The notes under the pieces: generated by a model
What the model was told of the DNA's origin: nothing
Databases searched by the model: none
Seen by the model: the letters and a program-made list of their open reading frames with translations, nothing else
Made by a program: the position numbers and the translations under genes
Shown: in pieces, positions 34,163-42,358 of the stretch
How the letters are laid out: each line of letters opens with the position of its first letter
How positions within the stretch are numbered: the first letter of the stretch is position 1
Source of the DNA: Amnibacterium setariae
Lineage (GTDB): Bacteria > Actinomycetota > Actinomycetes > Actinomycetales > Microbacteriaceae
Length of the DNA: 64,000 nucleotides
Direction: 5' to 3'
Assembly: GCF_003581425.1 (NCBI RefSeq)
Contig: NZ_QXTG01000002.1
Coordinates: 744,001 to 808,000 of the forward strand

Positions 34163-35335
34163 TCAGTCGGCCAGGCGGAGGCGGGCCGCCACCACGCGCT
34201 CCGCGGCCGCCGTCAGCTGCGCCGAGAACGCCGGGTCGTCGGCCGCCTCCTGCACGAGGGCGCCGTGCATCGCCCCGAGATCCCCCGGCTGGATGTCGAG
34301 CAGGAGGTCGCCGCCCGCCCGGACGAACTTCACCGCGCGCTGCGCCGGCGTCCACGCTCTCACCGCCGCCGCTCCCCCGACGTCGTCCGACATCACGACG
34401 CCGTCGAAGCCGAGCCGGTCGCGCAGCAGCCGCTGGACGATCCGCGACGAGAACAGCGCGGGCGTGCCGGGGTCGATCCGGGCGTACTCGGCGCTCGACA
34501 CCATCACGAACGTCGTCCCCGCGTCGATCCCGGCGGTGAAGGCGGCGATCCGGAGCGAGTCGGCCGTCGTCTCCCGGTCCACGACGTGCGCCGCGGTGTC
34601 CGTGTTCGCCGTCACGCAGCCGAGGCCCGGGAAGTGCTTCACCGCGGTGTCCACGCCGGCCGCGCGCATGCCCGCGACGAACGCGGCGACGTGCCGCCCG
34701 GCCGTCGATGGGTCGGAGGAGAACTGCCGCCGCAGTGCGGCGATCGGCGGGTTGTTCCCGACCGTGTCGGCGCACGGCACGTCGGCGACGGGCGCGAGGT
34801 CGAGCCGGACGTCGGCGGCCGCGAGCTGCCGGCCCCAGCGCTCCGCGTCGGCCCGGGTCGCGTCCGCCGAACCAGCGCCCTGCCGCACGGCGCTCGGGAT
34901 CGCGGAGAAGCCGGGCCCGCTCAGCACCTGGACGGTGCCGCCCTCCTGGTCGGTCGCCGTGATCAGCGGCAGCCCGGTCGGCGCGGCCGCGCGCACCGGC
35001 CCGAACGCCGCCGCGACGGCCTCCGTGCCCGCGGCGCTGCGCCCGCGGACCATCACGCCGGCCAGGTGGTACCGGCCGACGGCGCCCGCGAGGCCCGGCA
35101 GCTGCGGCACGGTGCCCGCGGTCATCAGCACCTGCCCGGCCCGCTCCTCGGCCGACATCCCGGCGACGAGGGCGGCGGCGCGCTGCTCGAGGGTCGGCGT
35201 GGGCGTGACGCTCGGCGTCGGGCGCGGCGCGGTCACCGTCACGGTCACCACCGGCGCCGGGTGGGCCGGACCCGCGCAGCCGCTCAGCGCGACGCCGAGC
35301 GCCGCGACGAGCGGCAGGACCAGCGCGCGCCTCAA
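34163..35335 (-). CDS. Glycoside hydrolase family 3 lipoprotein (NagZ-like beta-N-acetylglucosaminidase)
   Basis: 390 residues. Lipoprotein signal with lipobox LSGC (near 17), a Thr/Pro/Val tether, then the GH3 N-terminal barrel (about 45-385): GQVLMTAG, ATDQEGGTVQVLSGPGF, DLAPVADVP, AVKHFPGLG (near 234) and the nucleophile motif VVMSDDVGG (Asp near 317). The KH-FPG-G plus H-x-N/D loop pattern suits NagZ-type enzymes that release N-acetylglucosamine from muropeptides, here at the outer membrane face. The start is TTG at 35335, whose TTGA overlaps the glycosyltransferase stop, indicating translational coupling; no stronger start exists before the signal peptide. Confidence 0.85.
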   Translation of the reverse strand: MRRALVLPLVAALGVALSGCAGPAHPAPVVTVTVTAPRPTPSVTPTPTLEQRAAALVAGMSAEERAGQVLMTAGTVPQLPGLAGAVGRYHLAGVMVRGRSAAGTEAVAAAFGPVRAAAPTGLPLITATDQEGGTVQVLSGPGFSAIPSAVRQGAGSADATRADAERWGRQLAAADVRLDLAPVADVPCADTVGNNPPIAALRRQFSSDPSTAGRHVAAFVAGMRAAGVDTAVKHFPGLGCVTANTDTAAHVVDRETTADSLRIAAFTAGIDAGTTFVMVSSAEYARIDPGTPALFSSRIVQRLLRDRLGFDGVVMSDDVGGAAAVRAWTPAQRAVKFVRAGGDLLLDIQPGDLGAMHGALVQEAADDPAFSAQLTAAAERVVAARLRLAD

Positions 35336-36612
35336 TCCGAGATCGCGCTCCGGGCCCGCCGTGCGAGCGAGCGGAACTGCTCCCGCACCTTCGCGGGCAG
35401 CGGCGGCACCTCCGTCACCGGATCGGTGACCTCCTCGCCGCGGTAGAGCCGCTCGAAGATGGTGATCGTCGTGTCGATGTCGTGCGGCTCGAGCAGGCGG
35501 AGGGACGCGCGCTGCATCACCTCGTACTCGTCGTGCGGCATGCGCAGCACCCGCTCGAGGCGCTCCGCGAGCGCTGCGACGTCGCGGGGCGGGAACAGGT
35601 AGCCGTTCTCGCCGTCGCGGACGAGGTGCGGCAGCGCCATCGCGTCGGCGGCGACGACGGGCAGCCCGCTCGCCATCCCCTCCATGGTCGCGATCGACTG
35701 CAGCTCCGCCGTCGACGGCATCGCGAAGACGGTGGCGCGGGACAGGATGGCCCGCAGGTCCTCGTCGCTGACCCGGCCCGGGAAGTGGACGCGGTCCGCG
35801 ATGCCGAGGCGCTGCGCCTGCTGCTCCAGCGCCTTGCGGATGTCGCCCTCGCCGACGAGGTCGAGGTGCGCGTCGAGCTCGCGCGGGATGCGGGCGACCG
35901 CCTCCACGAGGTCGGGCAGCATCTTCTCGCCCGTGATCCGGCCGACGAAGACGATGCGGTTGCCGGTCTTCTCCTCGAAGTCGGGCGTGTAGTCGCTCAT
36001 GCGGATGCCGCAGGAGATCGCGTGCACGTGCTGCAGGCCCGTGCGGGACTCGAGGTAGGCGGCGGCCCGCTTCGTCGGCGTCGTCAGCGCGGCGGCCTTC
36101 CGGTAGAGCCGGGTGCAGTCCTTCCACGCGAGCCAGGTGATGAGCGGCCAGGTGGACTTCGGGAAGGGCGTGTGCTCGATCAGGTTCTCGGGCATGAAGT
36201 GGTTCGTCGCCACCACCCGGATCCCGCGCTTGTGCGACTCGGTCGTGAGGCCGCGGCCGATCAGCATGTGCGACTGCATGTGCGCGACGTCGGGCCGGAC
36301 CTGGTCGATGACCTTCGCCGCGTTGTGGTGGATGCGCCACGGGTAGACGGCGCGGAGCCAGTCGTGCAGCGGCCAGCGGAAGCTGTTGAGCCGGTGCACC
36401 GTGAGCATCTGCCCGAGGTGCTCCTCGCGGTACGCGCCCTGCTTCTCGCCGTGGCTCTGGGCGAGGATGTGCACGTCGTGGCCGCGGGACGCGATGCCGG
36501 CGGCGAGGCGGACCGAGAAGCTCGCGGCGCCGTTCACGTCGGGCGCGAACGTGTCGCCGCCCATGAGGACGGTCAGCCGCGGCTTGGCGGCGTCCTCCGT
36601 CGAGTCGCTGAT
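35332..36612 (-). CDS. GT4 family glycosyltransferase with probable ATC start
   Basis: 426 residues with the proposed start. GT-B fold: N-terminal MGGDTFAPDVNGAASFSVRL with ASRGHDVHIL, linker, and C-terminal donor domain (FVGRITGEKMLPDLVEAV, LVGEGDIRK, MPSTAELQSIATMEGMASGL) with the EX7E motif. The first ATG (36564) lies after RLTVL, the normal first strand, and has no Shine-Dalgarno. Upstream, GGAGGAG lies 6 nt before an in-frame ATC at 36612, and a -10-like TAGCGT (36667-36672) plus a hairpin leader precede it. It probably adds a sugar to a lipid or wall precursor; coupled to the GH3 lipoprotein. Confidence 0.85.
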   Translation of the reverse strand: MSDSTEDAAKPRLTVLMGGDTFAPDVNGAASFSVRLAAGIASRGHDVHILAQSHGEKQGAYREEHLGQMLTVHRLNSFRWPLHDWLRAVYPWRIHHNAAKVIDQVRPDVAHMQSHMLIGRGLTTESHKRGIRVVATNHFMPENLIEHTPFPKSTWPLITWLAWKDCTRLYRKAAALTTPTKRAAAYLESRTGLQHVHAISCGIRMSDYTPDFEEKTGNRIVFVGRITGEKMLPDLVEAVARIPRELDAHLDLVGEGDIRKALEQQAQRLGIADRVHFPGRVSDEDLRAILSRATVFAMPSTAELQSIATMEGMASGLPVVAADAMALPHLVRDGENGYLFPPRDVAALAERLERVLRMPHDEYEVMQRASLRLLEPHDIDTTITIFERLYRGEEVTDPVTEVPPLPAKVREQFRSLARRARSAISD

Positions 36613-36713
36613 GGCGTTCTCCTCCGGGGGATGGTGCCCCGTACACGGGGGGCCTGGGCGTTTGCGACGCTAGCGCATGGCCGCGGAGGGGGCGGTCGCG
36701 GCCGCGGCGCGCC

Positions 36714-37649
36714 TCATCGGGACCTCGCGGCCTCCCGGTCGGCCACCTCGGGGTGGTGCCGCGACAGCTGGAACACCCCGAACACCGCGATGGCGCCCGA
36801 GACGAGGAAGGCCGGGCCGGCCCACCAGGGCGCGTTCTGCGCCTCCCCGAGCACGAGCACGCCGATGCCGACGGCGACGATCGGGTCGACGACCGTGAGG
36901 CCTGCGATCACGAGATCGGGCGGCCCGACGGCGTAGGCGGTCTGCACGAGGTAGAGCCCCGCCGCGCCGGCGGCGAGCAGCCCCACGCCGCACAGCACCG
37001 TGAACCAGTCGAACTGGCCCGCGATCAGGCGGTTGATGACGGTCTTCGCCATCGTCGCGACGAAGCCGTAGAGGATGCCGGCCCCGACGATGTAGGCGAC
37101 GGGGGTCATCCGCGCCCGGTAGATCGCATAGAGCGTGCCGAGCACGACGAGCACCACCGCGAGCAGCACGAGGATCGTGCGGAGGTCGTCGTCGGAGATC
37201 GCGCTGTCGGTCGCGCTCGGCGCGGCGATCGAGACGAAGATCGCGACGCCCCCGACGCAGAGGACGATCGCGCGGACCACCTTGCGGCTCAGGTGGATGT
37301 GGTTCATCCGCGCGTTGAGGATCGCGGTCACCACGAGCGCGATCGCGCCGATCGGCTGCACGACGATCAGGGCGGCGAAGCGGAGGCTCGTCAGCTGGAG
37401 CACGATCGCGAGCCCGAGCATCACGGTGCCCATCAGCCAGGACCGGGTGCGGATCAGGCGCAGCAGCTCCGAGCCGCCGAGCTCCGTGCCGGCGGTCGCG
37501 CGCCGCGCCTCCACCTGCTTCACCCCGCGCGACTGGAACTGCGCGCCGAAGCTCAGGAACACGGCGCCGACCAGGGCGATCGGGATGCCGACCGCCTGCG
37601 CCGTGTTGAGCACCTGGGGGCCGAGGTGCAGTTCGAGGACGGGCGGCAC
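36714..37649 (-). CDS. DMT-superfamily (EamA/NIPA-like) transporter, paralogue 2
   Basis: 311 residues with about nine or ten membrane segments. Key stretches: VGIPIALVGAVFLSFGAQFQ, IVVQPIGAIALVVTAILNAR, YGFVATMAKTVINRLI, and PDLVIAGLTVVDPIVAVGIG followed by VLVLGEAQNAPWW. It is a paralogue of 31553-32455. The substrate is not set by sequence; the VVQPIGA pattern occurs in NIPA-type magnesium transporters and actinobacterial DMT exporters. GTG at 37649 is 6 nt after TAGGGT (37656-37661). Between its stop and the glycosyltransferase promoter is about 40 nt. Confidence 0.85.
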   Translation of the reverse strand: MPPVLELHLGPQVLNTAQAVGIPIALVGAVFLSFGAQFQSRGVKQVEARRATAGTELGGSELLRLIRTRSWLMGTVMLGLAIVLQLTSLRFAALIVVQPIGAIALVVTAILNARMNHIHLSRKVVRAIVLCVGGVAIFVSIAAPSATDSAISDDDLRTILVLLAVVLVVLGTLYAIYRARMTPVAYIVGAGILYGFVATMAKTVINRLIAGQFDWFTVLCGVGLLAAGAAGLYLVQTAYAVGPPDLVIAGLTVVDPIVAVGIGVLVLGEAQNAPWWAGPAFLVSGAIAVFGVFQLSRHHPEVADREAARSR

Positions 37650-37737
37650 GGCGGCACCCTAGCGGGCGGGGCGGGAGCAGCGACGGCGCTACGCTGATGA
37701 GGCGCCTGTTTCGCGAGTGACCCGGAGGTTCGACAGG

Positions 37738-38304
37738 GTGAGCGTGCTGCCGATCCGGATCACCGGCGACCCCGTGCTGCACACGCCGGCCGCGCCGGTC
37801 GTGACGTTCGACGACGAGCTGCGGACGCTCGTCGCCGACATGTTCGAGACGATGGACGCGGCGCCCGGCGTCGGCCTCGCCGGCCCGCAGGTCGGGGTGC
37901 CCCTGCGGCTCTTCGTCTACTCCTACGAGCACGACCCCGACGGGCCGCAGCGCGGCGTCGCGATCAACCCGACGCTCTGGATCACCCCGACGCCCGTCGG
38001 CGAGGCCGACGAGGACGCCGAGAGCGAGGGCTGCCTCTCCGTGCCCGGCGAGCGCTTCCCCCTCCGCCGCTCCCCGCGGGCGCGGCTCGAGGCCGTGGAC
38101 CTCGACGGGAAGCCCTTCACCCTCGACGCCCGCGGCTGGTTCGCGCGCATCCTGCAGCACGAGACGGACCACCTCGACGGCGTGCTCTACGTCGACCGCC
38201 TCGACTTCCTGCACCAGCGCCGCGCGAAGAAGGCGATCAGCGGCAACCGGTGGGGGCGGCCCGGCAACAGCTGGACGCCGGGGGTCGACGACCTGGAGGC
38301 GTGA
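37738..38304 (+). CDS. def: Peptide deformylase
   Basis: 188 residues. The three deformylase motifs are present: GVGLAGPQVG (motif 1, with Gly for the usual Ala), EGCLSVPG (motif 2, metal Cys), and QHETDHLDG (motif 3, HExxH). It removes the formyl group from nascent protein N-termini using a divalent metal. GTG at 37738 has GGAGG at 37724-37728 with a 9-nt spacer; an upstream GTG at 37717 lies before this site and is rejected. A -10-like TACGCT at 37690-37695 gives a leader of about 36 nt. The acetyltransferase gene follows after 2 nt. Confidence 0.95.
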   Translation: MSVLPIRITGDPVLHTPAAPVVTFDDELRTLVADMFETMDAAPGVGLAGPQVGVPLRLFVYSYEHDPDGPQRGVAINPTLWITPTPVGEADEDAESEGCLSVPGERFPLRRSPRARLEAVDLDGKPFTLDARGWFARILQHETDHLDGVLYVDRLDFLHQRRAKKAISGNRWGRPGNSWTPGVDDLEA

Positions 38305-38306
38305 CC

Positions 38307-38579
38307 ATGGAGTTCGAGCACGAGGCGGACCGCCGCCGGTACCTCGGTCGCATCGACGGCGAGGTCGTCTGCTCGCTCGACTACGCCGACGACGGCGCGG
38401 TCGTCTCGATGACCCGCACCTTCACCGGGCCGCCGTACCGCGGCCGCGGCTACGCGGCGCAGATCACCGAGCACGCCGTCGACGAGGCGGAGCGGGCCGG
38501 CCGCCGGGTCCGGCCGATGTGCTGGTACGTCGCGCAGTGGTTCGACGAGCACCCGGAGCGCGCGGGCCTGCTCGCGTAG
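38307..38579 (+). CDS. Small GNAT-type N-acetyltransferase (YjdJ/COG2388-like)
   Basis: 90 residues, the size of the minimal GNAT proteins. The acetyl-CoA loop is GPPYRGRGYAAQITEHAVDE, and MCWYVAQWFDEHPE is the diagnostic C-terminal stretch of the family. The N-terminal strand pair (DRRRYLGRIDGEVVCSLDYA) is typical. The substrate is unknown. ATG at 38307 is 2 nt after the def stop, so the two are translated from one message. Confidence 0.9.
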   Translation: MEFEHEADRRRYLGRIDGEVVCSLDYADDGAVVSMTRTFTGPPYRGRGYAAQITEHAVDEAERAGRRVRPMCWYVAQWFDEHPERAGLLA

Positions 38580-38585
38580 GCGTTC

Positions 38586-38640
38586 CTTCCCACATCCGGG
38601 GATGTGGGCGTGCGGGCGCCGGTTCCCCGGACGTGGGAAG
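38586..38640. terminator. Bidirectional terminator between convergent genes
   Basis: CTTCCCACATCCGGGG (38586-38601) pairs with CCCCGGACGTGGGAAG (38625-38640) with one mismatch. A nested alternative hairpin CCCACATCC/GGATGTGGG lies inside. AAAGAAAG follows, giving a T-rich tail on the reverse strand. It separates the acetyltransferase gene from the convergent response regulator. Confidence 0.7.
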
Positions 38641-38656
38641 AAAGAAGCGGATCGGG

Positions 38657-39073
38657 CTAGGGAGCGACGCGGCGGAGGGCGGCCGCCGCGCGGATCGCGG
38701 CGAGCAGGTCGTCGGGCGGCGCGTCCTTGTAGAGCAGCGCGTCGGCGCCCGCCTCCCGGCCGGGACCCGCGTGCCGGTCGAGGTCCGTCGCCGTCACGAG
38801 CACGACGCGCGTCACGGGCGCGCCCTGGGTCAGCCGGATCCGCGCGTCGGAGCCGATCGTCTCCGTGACCTGCACGCCGCCGAGGCGCGGCATCCGCACG
38901 TCGACGACCGCGACGTCGACGGGAACGCGGCGCAGCACCGCGAGCGCCTGCACGCCGTCGGGCGCCTCCGCGACGACCTGCAGGTCGGGCTGCGCGTCGA
39001 CGACGAGGCGCCAGCCCTCCCGCTGCAGCGGGTCGGCGTCCGCGAGCAGCACGCGGATGGGCTCAGCGCTCAC
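38657..39073 (-). CDS. Receiver-only response regulator
   Basis: 138 residues, a receiver domain and nothing else. Acidic pair in VLLADADPLQ, phosphoacceptor Asp in VAVVDVRMPRLGG (near 56), Thr in VVLVTATDLD, and Lys in DALLYKDAPP. Regulators paired with this kinase type normally carry a LuxR-type DNA-binding domain, which is absent; the stop is followed by a terminator. It may act by protein contact or as a phosphate sink. GTG at 39073 overlaps the kinase stop (GTGA), so the pair is translated together. Confidence 0.85.
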   Translation of the reverse strand: MSAEPIRVLLADADPLQREGWRLVVDAQPDLQVVAEAPDGVQALAVLRRVPVDVAVVDVRMPRLGGVQVTETIGSDARIRLTQGAPVTRVVLVTATDLDRHAGPGREAGADALLYKDAPPDDLLAAIRAAAALRRVAP

Positions 39074-39963
39074 CGGTGCGACAGGTCGACGCCGTGCACC
39101 CCGTTGTGGAACCGGATGGAGGGGAAGGTCGCGCTGATCGAGAACCCGACGCCGGGCGTCTCCGAGGCCGTCAGCGTGCCGCCGAACAGCTCCGTGCGGG
39201 CCCGCATCTCCTGGATGCCCGGGCCGGTCAGCTCCTGGGTCAGCGACCGGAGGTCCTCCTCGACCCCGTAGGACAGCTCCGCGGCGGCCTCGTCCGCCGA
39301 CAGCCCGCGGCGAAGCACCGCGTTGCGGAACCCGTCGTCGTCGACCTTCACCGCGAGCCCGGACGCGGTCCACGTGAAGGCCACGCGCACCTCCGTGCCG
39401 TCCCCGCCGTACTTCAGCGAGTTCGACAGCGCCTCCTGCAGGATCCGGTAGACGGCGAGCTCGGCACCGGCGTTCAGGTCGTAGGGCTCGCCGTGCTCCT
39501 CGACGAGCACGCTGAGGCCCGCGTTCCGCATCGTCGTGAACAGCTCCCGCGTCGACCTCAGCCGCGGCTGCGGCCCGGCCTCCGCCTCGCTCTCGCGCAC
39601 GAGCGTCATGACGCGGCGCATGTCGGCGAGCGTCTCCCGGCCGGTCTCGGCGATCGTCTGCGCCGCGCGGACGGCCGCGGTCGGGTCGGTCGCGCCGGCG
39701 TACCGGGCGCCGTCGGCCTGCGCGACCATCGCGGAGACGCGGTGGACGGCGACGTCGTGCAGCTCGCGGATGATCCGGAGGCGCCCGCTCTGGTCGGCGA
39801 CGGAGACCTGGAGCCGCGCGGTGTAGCGGTCGTCCTCGGCCGCCTCGCGCCGCTCGGCGCGGAGCCGCCGCGCGGTGACGAGCAGCAGCACGAGCAGCAC
39901 GATCGCGACGACGAGCAGGCCGCCGCTGACGGCGAGCCAGACGGGCTGCGGGAGGCTCGGCAT
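39070..39963 (-). CDS. Sensor histidine kinase, HisKA_3/NarL type
   Basis: 297 residues. One N-terminal membrane helix (about 8-30) and no extracytoplasmic domain, so the signal is probably sensed in or near the membrane. Dimerisation helix with phosphoacceptor His in IIRELHDVAVHRVSAMV (near 70). ATPase domain with N-box ILQEALSNSLKYGGDG, the DDDG of a G1-like box, and GPGIQEMRARTELFGGTL. ATG at 39963 lies 8 nt after TAGACT (39972-39977). It is divergent from helR, with 167 nt between, so the promoters face away from each other. Confidence 0.9.
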   Translation of the reverse strand: MPSLPQPVWLAVSGGLLVVAIVLLVLLLVTARRLRAERREAAEDDRYTARLQVSVADQSGRLRIIRELHDVAVHRVSAMVAQADGARYAGATDPTAAVRAAQTIAETGRETLADMRRVMTLVRESEAEAGPQPRLRSTRELFTTMRNAGLSVLVEEHGEPYDLNAGAELAVYRILQEALSNSLKYGGDGTEVRVAFTWTASGLAVKVDDDGFRNAVLRRGLSADEAAAELSYGVEEDLRSLTQELTGPGIQEMRARTELFGGTLTASETPGVGFSISATFPSIRFHNGVHGVDLSHR

Positions 39964-40051
39964 GGGAGCCGAGTCTATGGACGGTGCCGCCGGATGCCGC
40001 GGAGGCGCGGGCGCCGCGCTCCCCTCCTTCCACAACTATCGCCGCACCCCC

Positions 40052-40066
40052 GTCTTGCGGCAAGAC
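40052..40066 (+). promoter_or_regulatory. Rifamycin-associated element (RAE)-like palindrome upstream of helR
   Basis: GTCTTGCGGCAAGAC is an inverted repeat with 6-bp arms and a 3-nt centre, flanked by C-runs (CCCC on the left, CCCCC on the right). The core CTTGCGGCAAG matches the RAE described upstream of rifamycin-inactivating and helR genes in actinobacteria. It lies 64 nt before the helR ATG. Element identity rests on my memory of the consensus core. Confidence 0.75.
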
Positions 40067-40130
40067 CCCCCTCCCGCGGCAGCATGCCGAGCCCGTCGCG
40101 CGCGGTGCGCGACGGGCGGAGGGGACGGCG

Positions 40131-42260
40131 ATGACGGAGCGGTTCTTCGAGCTCGCGGAACGGGCGGCGCACAAGGGCGCGCCGCGGCTGATCGGCGGGG
40201 ACGAGCGGGCGTTCGCCCGCATCGCGGCGACGCTCGCGGCGGAGGTCGACCGCACCCGGCGGGCGCTGGACGAGGCCCGCCGCGTCCGGGCGTCGTGGGG
40301 GCAGGCGGCGGTGCAGCGGGACGCGGAGGTGCGCCGGTTGGAGGCTCACCTCCGCGTGCTGCGGCGGGTGCGCGCCGACCTCGCGCTCGGCCGGATGGAC
40401 GTCGCAGGAATCGGCAGCAGGACGTGGATCGGCCGCATCGGGCTCGCGGACGAGGACGGCGAGCGGGTGCTCGTCGACTGGCGCACGCCCGCCGCGACCG
40501 CCTTCTTCGCGGCGACGCCGGCGACGCCGCTCGGGCTCGCCCGGCGCCGCCGCTACCGGTGGGCCCACGGGCGCGTGATCGACTACTGGGACGAGGCCCT
40601 CGATCCGGGCGTCGACGCCGACGACCTCGTGCTGGAGGCGGACTCCGCGTTCCTCCGCAGCCTCGGCGAGCACCGCTCGGGCCGGATGCGCGACGTGCTG
40701 GCCACGATCCAGGCCGACCAGGACGCGATCGTCCGCGCCGACGCGCACGGCGCGCTCGTCGTCGACGGCGGACCGGGCACCGGCAAGACCGTCGTCGCGC
40801 TGCACCGCGCGGCGTACCTGCTCGCGGCCGAGGAGCGGATCCGGGAGGGCGGGCTGCTGTTCGTCGGGCCGCACGAGCCGTACCTCGCGTACGTGGCCGA
40901 CGTGCTGCCGGGGCTCGGCGAGGAGGGCGTCGTCACCTGCACCCTCCGCGACCTCGTGCCGGAGGGCGCCGGGGCTCAGCCGGAGACCGACCGGGCGGTC
41001 GCCGCTCTGAAGGCGTCGCCGCGCATGCTCGACGCGGTCCGCCGCGCCGTCGCCGCATGGGAGCGCCCGCCCGAGGAGCCCCTCGAGGTCGGCACGCCCT
41101 GGGGCGGGGCGGTGGCGGACGCCGCGGCCTGGGCGGAGGCGTTCGCCGCCGCCGACCCGGCGTCGACCCACGACGACGCGCGGGACGAGGTCTGGGCGGC
41201 GCTCCTCGAGGTGCTCGCCGAGCAGATCGACGAGGAGGAGGCGCGGCCGGAGGCGGTGCGCCGGGCGCTCGCCCGCGACGAGGCGCTCCGGAGCGCGTTC
41301 GGCCGCGCCTGGCCCGTGCTCGACCCCGCGGGGCTCGTCGCGGACCTCTGGTCGCACCCCGCGCTGCTGCGGCGGTGCGCGCCGTGGCTGGCCGAGGACG
41401 ACGTCCTCCGGCTGCAGCGAACGGATCCGCGGGCGTGGACCGAGTCGGACCTGGCGATCCTCGACGCGATGCGGGCGCTGACGGGCGAGCCGGAGGCGGT
41501 CCGCCAGCGGCGCCGGCGCGAGGCCGCGGTCGCCGCGGAGCGGGCGGGTCGGAACCGCGTCGTCGACGAGCTGATCGCCGGCGACGACGGCGAGGGGCTC
41601 GTCGCCCTACTGCGCGGCGCCGACGCCCAGCGCTCGCTCCTCGACGAGGCGGCCCTGCCCGCGCCGACCCCGGACGCGCTGCGGGGCCCCTTCGCGCACG
41701 TCGTCGTCGACGAGGCGCAGGAGCTCACGCCGATGCAGTGGGCGGCGGTGCTGCGTCGCTGCCCGAGCGGCAGCCTCACGGTCGTCGGCGATCGCGCGCA
41801 GGCCCGCGCCGGCTTCGCCGAGTCGTGGGAGGAGCGGCTGCGGACCGTCGGGGTCCGCTCCGTGCGGCGACGGACGCTCGGCGTGAACTATCGGACGCCG
41901 GAGGAGGTGATGGCCGAGGCCGAGCCGGTGATCCGCGCGGCGCTGCCCGACGCGGCCGTGCCGGTGGCGGTCCGCACCTCCGGGGTGCCGGTGCACCACG
42001 GCTCCCCCGACGAGCTCGCGGCCGTGCTGACGGCGTGGCTCGAGCGGGAGCAGGAGGGGGTCGCGTGCGTGATCGGCGCACCGAGCCCGGTGGCCGATCC
42101 GCGGGTGCGGGCGCTCGACCCCGTCGCCGCGAAGGGGCTCGAGTTCGACCTCGTCGTCCTCGTGGACCCGGCAGGGTTCGGCGGCGGCGTGCGCGGCGCG
42201 GTCGATCGGTACGTCGCGATGACCCGGGCGACGGAGCGCCTCGTCGTGCTCGGCAGGTGA
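40131..42260 (+). CDS. helR: RNA polymerase recycling motor ATPase HelR (UvrD/HelD-like)
   Basis: 709 residues. An N-terminal coiled coil (about 1-90) precedes WIGRIGLADEDGERVLVDWR, a family signature of HelD/HelR. Helicase motifs follow: Walker A GGPGTGKTVVALHRAAYLL (near 212), DEAQELTPMQW (near 525), VVGDRAQARAG, a split 1A/1B insertion, and a final VAMTRATERLVVLG. HelR-type proteins enter the RNA polymerase channel, release stalled enzyme and, in Streptomyces, displace rifamycin. ATG at 40131 follows GGAGGGG. The RAE-like palindrome upstream fits rifamycin-induced expression. Function in drug tolerance is inferred from the family. Confidence 0.9.
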   Translation: MTERFFELAERAAHKGAPRLIGGDERAFARIAATLAAEVDRTRRALDEARRVRASWGQAAVQRDAEVRRLEAHLRVLRRVRADLALGRMDVAGIGSRTWIGRIGLADEDGERVLVDWRTPAATAFFAATPATPLGLARRRRYRWAHGRVIDYWDEALDPGVDADDLVLEADSAFLRSLGEHRSGRMRDVLATIQADQDAIVRADAHGALVVDGGPGTGKTVVALHRAAYLLAAEERIREGGLLFVGPHEPYLAYVADVLPGLGEEGVVTCTLRDLVPEGAGAQPETDRAVAALKASPRMLDAVRRAVAAWERPPEEPLEVGTPWGGAVADAAAWAEAFAAADPASTHDDARDEVWAALLEVLAEQIDEEEARPEAVRRALARDEALRSAFGRAWPVLDPAGLVADLWSHPALLRRCAPWLAEDDVLRLQRTDPRAWTESDLAILDAMRALTGEPEAVRQRRRREAAVAAERAGRNRVVDELIAGDDGEGLVALLRGADAQRSLLDEAALPAPTPDALRGPFAHVVVDEAQELTPMQWAAVLRRCPSGSLTVVGDRAQARAGFAESWEERLRTVGVRSVRRRTLGVNYRTPEEVMAEAEPVIRAALPDAAVPVAVRTSGVPVHHGSPDELAAVLTAWLEREQEGVACVIGAPSPVADPRVRALDPVAAKGLEFDLVVLVDPAGFGGGVRGAVDRYVAMTRATERLVVLGR

Positions 42261-42358
42261 GGCCGAAGGGCGCGCCGGGGCGCCCGCCGCCTGGTCGCGA
42301 CCTGCACCCCGCGGGCGCCCGCCTCCCCGTGGCGGTCCGCGTGCTGCACGATGAGCGG

